Positions 59,483-64,000 of a stretch of 64,000 nt of DNA are shown in pieces. Made by a program: the position numbers and the translations under genes. The DNA is from Gimesia algae. Lineage in GTDB: Bacteria; Planctomycetota; Planctomycetia; Planctomycetales; Planctomycetaceae. Under the pieces are notes generated by a model. The model was not told where the DNA came from, made no database searches, and saw nothing but the letters and a program-made list of their open reading frames with translations. Numbering within the stretch: the stretch's first letter is position 1; the number at the start of each line of letters is the position of its first letter. The stretch is taken from NCBI RefSeq assembly GCF_007746795.1, contig NZ_CP036343.1:2033769-2097768 (forward strand), given 5' to 3'.

Positions 59483-62400
59483 GTGGTGGCCTCAAATCCC
59501 TCCGACTGCCCGAATATGGCGATGCTATCTGACTATAATCTGGGGAAGCTCGATTTTAAGCAGATCGATACGCTGACCCAGCATTTCAGAACGTGCGACA
59601 ATTGCAGAGAAAGACTAGAAAGACTGGACGAAGAGTCTGATCCTCTGATCAACAGCCTCAAGGTTCCTCCGCTTTCGATTGGCCAGATCTCTCTCGAGTA
59701 TGAAATCGGCTCGGGAGGTATGGGACGAGTTTTTAAAGGCTACGATACACGCCTGATTCGACCTGTCGCCGTAAAACTGATCAACGCAGAAAAACAAAAA
59801 GACTGGAAAGACCTGGCAGCACGATTTGAACGTGAAGTGCAGATGCTGGCCCGTGTTGAATCGCCTTATGTGGTCAAGGCACTGTTTGCAGGTGAAGAAA
59901 ACGGCTTCACCTATTTTGTACAGGAGTACGTGGACGGTCAGAATCTGAAACAGAGGATGGAACAGCTCGGTTCTTCCCCCGCCCCTCCGGCCTGTGCCAA
60001 CATTATCTATCAGGTCGCCTCCGGCCTGACTGCAGTTCACCAACTGGGCATCGTACACCGCGATATCCATCCTGGAAATATTCTGATCAACACAAAAGGT
60101 TATGTTCAGATTGCTGATTTCGGACTGGCGTTTCAACCCGAAGGCTCAGGCGATAGCGAAGAACTGACTGCGCTCAGACAGGGGTTCGGGCAACTCAGTT
60201 ATGTTTCCCCGGAACAATGGAATTCGGCACGCAACGCGACTGCCAAATCAGACATCTACTCCCTGGGATGTATCTGGTATTTTCTGCTCACAGGCCACCC
60301 TCTGATCCGGGATCCGAAAACACTGGAAATCATCAATCCAGCCAGTCAGTTTCAGGAAGTGAACCGGGTTGATCGAAAACTGCTGAAGTCGATGTTGCAG
60401 CTGGAGCCCCAACTCAGACCTGCCGCAAACGAAGTCACCGCTGCATTGCAGAACCGGCTGGGGACAGCTGATTCGCTGGAATACATTCTTAACAACCAGC
60501 CAGTCCCGGGTCGCTTAGGCTGGAAACGTTATGGTGTTCTGGCATCCCTCGCTCTACTGGCCCTTTATTCTCTGCTACTGGCATTTCCGACTGCAGAGAG
60601 TGATTTAACAGAACAGACCAGCCAGATTCTACCAGCGGCCCCTCCTCCAGTACCTGTAGCCAAACCCATAAAGCGAGAGCAGTATGTCCTGCAGTTTGAT
60701 GGCGCCGATGATTTCGTAGAAACCCCCTTTATCTATGACAGTGGAGAACCGATTACCTTTGAAGCCTGGCTGACACCGGACTGTGAAGAACGCCCTCGGA
60801 ACATGGAAATCATTTCCAACGCGGAGACCGCAGGTTTCCTCATGCGTCTGAAAGACGGAACGATGCCCGAGTTTATGTTTCATGATGGTATCTATTACGC
60901 GAACCACACCAATTCTCATCAGATTGGGTGTGGCAAACGAGTACACCTTGCTGCTGTGTTCGATGGCATCAGTATCGGCATGTATGTGAATGGAAAAAAA
61001 CAGGGGCTCAATTACCCCGTACGACGCCGACATCGCCATTCTCCCATTCCCATCCATCTCTGTGCCAATCCCGATCCGGCGCTGATTGGACGCCCCGTCG
61101 CCGAAAAAAAATCGTGCTTCGCCGGACTGCTGCATCAGTGTCGTTTTACCAAGGGAGCAATCTATCTGGAAGATTTCTCTCCGGAAAAAGAGTTGACTTC
61201 CAACGACTCGACCCTGCTGCTGTACCACTTCAACTCGGATACCGGGCGCGTCATACCAGATTTAAGCGGAAACGGCCGTGATGGAAAGATTGTCGGCGCG
61301 ACCTGGGAAGAATTTGATCCCCGCAAAGTTCCTGAACAAAACAATGAGTTCAAATGGCCCGTTGAGATGCCGGACCCTGTGCTGGTCAACGATACGCCCG
61401 AGCGTATCCGGGAAGTTCAACAGGCCTGGGCTGACTTCCTCAAGCTGCCACCTCAATTGGAAATCCCCCTCGGAGATGGCGTCAAAATTGATCTGGAGCT
61501 GATCCCCCCCGGTGAATTCATGATGGGTACTCTGGATGAAACTCTGAAAAATTCGGCGGCGTCCACAAAACAACGGGAAATCAAATACCAGGTACTGACA
61601 GCCGACCTGCCCCACCATCTGGCACGCATTACTCAACCCTTTTATATGAGCCATACGGAAATTTCCCGGAAACAGTATCGACAGTTTGTTGAGCAGGCGC
61701 GATATCGAACCGATCCGGAACGCGATGGGCGGGGGGGCACTGACTTCAAAACATCTGAGACAAACTCTCAGATTACCTGGGCCAGTGATCTGGGAGGCAC
61801 TCTCAGTGATGATCATCCCGCAGCCAATCTGACCTGGTATGATGCCCGTAATTTTTGCAGCTGGTTGACTCGCAAGCAGGCCCGACTTTCGTTTGATCTG
61901 CCTGCCGAGTCGCAATGGGAATACGCCTGTCGCGCCGGGACCGCCACACAGTGGTATCCCACCGGGGAGCAGCAGCTATCCCGCTATGGCTGGTTTGGAA
62001 CAACACAAACTCACCCCTGCGGGCAACTTCAGTCAAACGCCTTTGGACTGTACGACATGCACGGAAATGTCGCGGAATGGTGCCGTGATTATTTCTCCAA
62101 CGAAGAAAGTTTTTCCAATCCGGTCAATAATCCCTCCGGTCCACATACAGGGATTCAAAGAATGCTGCGGGGTGGTTCAGCCATCCAGGATACCCTCTCC
62201 TGTCGTTCCGCTTATCGAGAAGGTCGCCTGCCTGTGACGCGGGATGCTACAACCGGCTTCCGGGTCTGTGCCACACCCAATCCCGCTACCCAAGACCTGG
62301 ACAGCCTCGACCGGTTTTCCCTGCACTTTAATGGAGTCGATGATACCGTTGAAGCCGTCTATGACTATCGCAGACCGAGCGATCCTTTAACCATTGAATG

Positions 62401-63601
62401 CTGGGCCGACATTTCCGAGGAGAGTATGAACGACCGGTTTTCCTCAGCGGTCATCTATGACCTGCATTCTAAACTGCGGGCCACATACTGCGTTCTCAGA
62501 AATCATCGCGTCCATGTCTATTATCATGAAGGCACCTGGACCTGGCATGCCTTCTCTGCAGAAATTACTCCCGGCAATCATCATATCGCGGGCGTCTTTG
62601 ACGGGATAAATCTGAATGTGTTTGTGGATGGTCAGGGACCGGAAAAAGTAGCAAAGCAAAAATCACCGCGTGAAGCTCGCTACTTACGATCGCTCTTTCG
62701 TATCGGTACAGGCTCCATCATCGAAGACAGACAGCACCGTGGCTTTCAGGGAAATATTTCGCAGCTGCGCATCAGCGAAGAGACAATGTACGACGCTGCC
62801 TTTCAGCCACCCCCTCTGCTGATGCAGCATGAATCAACGGTCGCTTTATATCGCTTTGAACAAGGGAACGGAAGCCTGTTACACGATCTGAGCGGCATGC
62901 ATAATCATGGAAAAATCCTCGGCGCCGCCTGGTCAAACAGCTCACAGCCGGACAAACAACTCACCAGCCGGGGTATCCACTTTGACGGCGTCGACAGGCT
63001 TGAAGCAATACTCCCGGACAAGTTCGAGGGGACATTTACCATTGAAGCCTGGGTCTCACCCGATACCGAACAGAAACTGACACACCAGACCATGTTTCAA
63101 TGGGGCTCCCTCAGCCTGAAATACCATATCAACCAGGGGGAATACTGGACATGGTCTCTGCTGGATCCGCAGTCCCAGGAAATTCCCATCTCATCAGTTT
63201 CCAGCAGAGACGTGGCCACCAGCCGTCCCGTCCATCTTGCCTGTCAGTGGAATGGATCCAGATGGAAACTGTTCCTGAACGGGCTCCCTTGCGAGACACT
63301 CAGAATGAATAGCATGAACTTTGGGCGCGCCAGGAACATCATCAAAGACTGCCTGCAGAAACCACTATTGATCGGTGGCTCGCCTGCAACAGGAAAAACC
63401 TCTTCACACGGATTTGAAGGCAACCTGCATGCACTCCGGATTTCAAACAGCGAACGCTATCGCAAACCGTTCACACCTCAAGCTGATTTCAAAGTGGATG
63501 ACCAGACGCTTCTCCTGTATCGCTTCGATGAGCACACAGGAGAAACAGTAAAAGACTCATCCCCCAACAAGATTCTCGGCACACTACATCGCGGAAAGTA
63601 G
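59483..63601 (+). CDS. Membrane Ser/Thr kinase with anti-sigma-like zinc motif, FGE-sulfatase and LamG domains
   Basis: 1372 residues from GTG (AAGGA nine bases upstream). Residues 34-41 form an H-x3-C-x2-C zinc motif (HFRTCDNC) as in ZAS anti-sigma factors. The kinase domain has GSGGMGRVFKG, VAVKLI (Lys98), HRDIHPGN (192-199; the usual Lys after HRDI is His) and DFGLA. A TM helix at 351-370 is followed outside the membrane by a LamG-like domain (VLQFDGADDFVETPF), a formylglycine-generating-enzyme/SUMF1-like domain (LIPPGEFMMGT, SHTEISRKQYRQFVEQA, GNVAEWCRDYF, GFRVCATP), and two more LamG domains (LHFNGVDDTVEAVYD, IHFDGVDRLEAIL). It probably senses an external ligand and regulates the adjacent ECF sigma. 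Confidence 0.9.
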   Translation: MVASNPSDCPNMAMLSDYNLGKLDFKQIDTLTQHFRTCDNCRERLERLDEESDPLINSLKVPPLSIGQISLEYEIGSGGMGRVFKGYDTRLIRPVAVKLINAEKQKDWKDLAARFEREVQMLARVESPYVVKALFAGEENGFTYFVQEYVDGQNLKQRMEQLGSSPAPPACANIIYQVASGLTAVHQLGIVHRDIHPGNILINTKGYVQIADFGLAFQPEGSGDSEELTALRQGFGQLSYVSPEQWNSARNATAKSDIYSLGCIWYFLLTGHPLIRDPKTLEIINPASQFQEVNRVDRKLLKSMLQLEPQLRPAANEVTAALQNRLGTADSLEYILNNQPVPGRLGWKRYGVLASLALLALYSLLLAFPTAESDLTEQTSQILPAAPPPVPVAKPIKREQYVLQFDGADDFVETPFIYDSGEPITFEAWLTPDCEERPRNMEIISNAETAGFLMRLKDGTMPEFMFHDGIYYANHTNSHQIGCGKRVHLAAVFDGISIGMYVNGKKQGLNYPVRRRHRHSPIPIHLCANPDPALIGRPVAEKKSCFAGLLHQCRFTKGAIYLEDFSPEKELTSNDSTLLLYHFNSDTGRVIPDLSGNGRDGKIVGATWEEFDPRKVPEQNNEFKWPVEMPDPVLVNDTPERIREVQQAWADFLKLPPQLEIPLGDGVKIDLELIPPGEFMMGTLDETLKNSAASTKQREIKYQVLTADLPHHLARITQPFYMSHTEISRKQYRQFVEQARYRTDPERDGRGGTDFKTSETNSQITWASDLGGTLSDDHPAANLTWYDARNFCSWLTRKQARLSFDLPAESQWEYACRAGTATQWYPTGEQQLSRYGWFGTTQTHPCGQLQSNAFGLYDMHGNVAEWCRDYFSNEESFSNPVNNPSGPHTGIQRMLRGGSAIQDTLSCRSAYREGRLPVTRDATTGFRVCATPNPATQDLDSLDRFSLHFNGVDDTVEAVYDYRRPSDPLTIECWADISEESMNDRFSSAVIYDLHSKLRATYCVLRNHRVHVYYHEGTWTWHAFSAEITPGNHHIAGVFDGINLNVFVDGQGPEKVAKQKSPREARYLRSLFRIGTGSIIEDRQHRGFQGNISQLRISEETMYDAAFQPPPLLMQHESTVALYRFEQGNGSLLHDLSGMHNHGKILGAAWSNSSQPDKQLTSRGIHFDGVDRLEAILPDKFEGTFTIEAWVSPDTEQKLTHQTMFQWGSLSLKYHINQGEYWTWSLLDPQSQEIPISSVSSRDVATSRPVHLACQWNGSRWKLFLNGLPCETLRMNSMNFGRARNIIKDCLQKPLLIGGSPATGKTSSHGFEGNLHALRISNSERYRKPFTPQADFKVDDQTLLLYRFDEHTGETVKDSSPNKILGTLHRGK

Positions 63602-63734
63602 TCCTTCAAACCTGCCTTAAAACTGGTACCAGGGCTCATACAGATTGATTCAACCTGCGTCATCCCTCACCTCCCCTGCACTGCTCTTGTTCTCACCCTG
63701 AAAATAATTACTCATCCAGATCACCCACTGAACC

Positions 63735-64000
63735 AATCAACCACTGAAAAGATTCGACTTGACTCCCCCTCGCTCCCAGCCAGAATAAGCGTCTGACTGT
63801 GTCGCGCGCGTGACCAGTTTACAGTGCACTGAAACACAAGCCACCTGTTCCGGATCTTCACTGAAAACAAGCTTGTTTTTTCCAGATAATCAGTTTGCAG
63901 AACCACACCAGTTCTTAATGTATGCCTGCGGGTCGCCACACTTCGCCGCCCATCACGCCGGCACCACCCTGGTACCGCCAGACATCGCGCCCGTGTCGAC
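63735..64000 (+). repeat. Repeat B copy 2, cut by the window edge
   Basis: It matches 11097-11345 in the same orientation: GATTCGACTTGACTCCC, CCAGAATAAGCG, CAGTTTACAGTGCACTGAAA, TTGTTTTTTCCAGAT, ATGTATGCCTGCGGGTCGCC. The preceding 63602-63734 segment holds nothing recognised. Confidence 0.65.

Overview
The window looks like chromosomal DNA of a planctomycete, most likely a Gimesia-type marine member of the Planctomycetales. This rests on several lineage-typical families. They are a DUF1559 prepilin-like protein, a heme-c/DUF1587-1592-1588-1585 protein coupled to DUF1552, a DUF1800/DUF1501 pair, BlaI/M56 pairs with long C-terminal extensions, an ECF sigma factor beside a kinase with sulfatase-modifying-factor and LamG domains, and a giant surface protein with a 'ESLEDRTLL' (LEPR-xLL-like) leader. 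No rRNA, tRNA or CRISPR was seen. The assignment comes from protein families read by eye, not from a search.

Layout. 0-10.4 kb: a small membrane protein, then minus-strand secreted genes: a cytochrome-like protein coupled to a PQQ-type propeller, a DUF1559 protein, a Cys-rich exported protein, and the coupled DUF1592-type/DUF1552 pair. 10.4-11.7 kb: gene-free DNA packed with three kinds of dispersed repeat. 11.7-21.2 kb: three large secreted carbohydrate-active-looking proteins around a eukaryotic-style short nucleoside monophosphate kinase with an unusual N-terminal domain. 21.2-22.6 kb: a decayed integrase fragment and an apparently complete IS5-family (IS427-like) element with a 4-bp target duplication. 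22.9-25.3 kb: a double-anchored coiled protein, a Tat-type D-x-x-C repeat protein and an overlapping GNAT acetyltransferase. 25.7-31 kb: a BlaI/M56 regulatory pair, a secreted lipocalin-like protein and two methyltransferase-like genes.

31.5-41.1 kb is the most unusual part. A 1611-residue DUF4062-STAND NTPase-TPR protein converges on a minus-strand pair: a SLOG-plus-transmembrane (SLATT-like) protein and a PfkB-like/AAA+ ATPase/tandem RyR-domain protein. These are parts typical of nucleotide-signal conflict (defence-like) systems. The minus-strand pair is bracketed by two nearly identical copies of dispersed repeat A.

41.8-48 kb: a second BlaI/M56 pair with a strong promoter and a long palindromic operator candidate, then DUF1800 and DUF1501 genes. 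48.3-57.6 kb (minus): two TadE/TadG-like proteins, one fused to a beta-propeller, and a giant repetitive surface protein whose frame is broken at a G9 tract. 58.8-63.6 kb: an ECF sigma factor and a kinase carrying a zinc anti-sigma-like motif, one LamG, an FGE-sulfatase domain and two more LamG domains.

Across the window nine copies of a ~94-bp hairpin-forming repeat (A) sit between genes. A ~250-bp repeat (B) occurs twice and a ~111-bp TIR-bearing MITE-like repeat (C) occurs twice.
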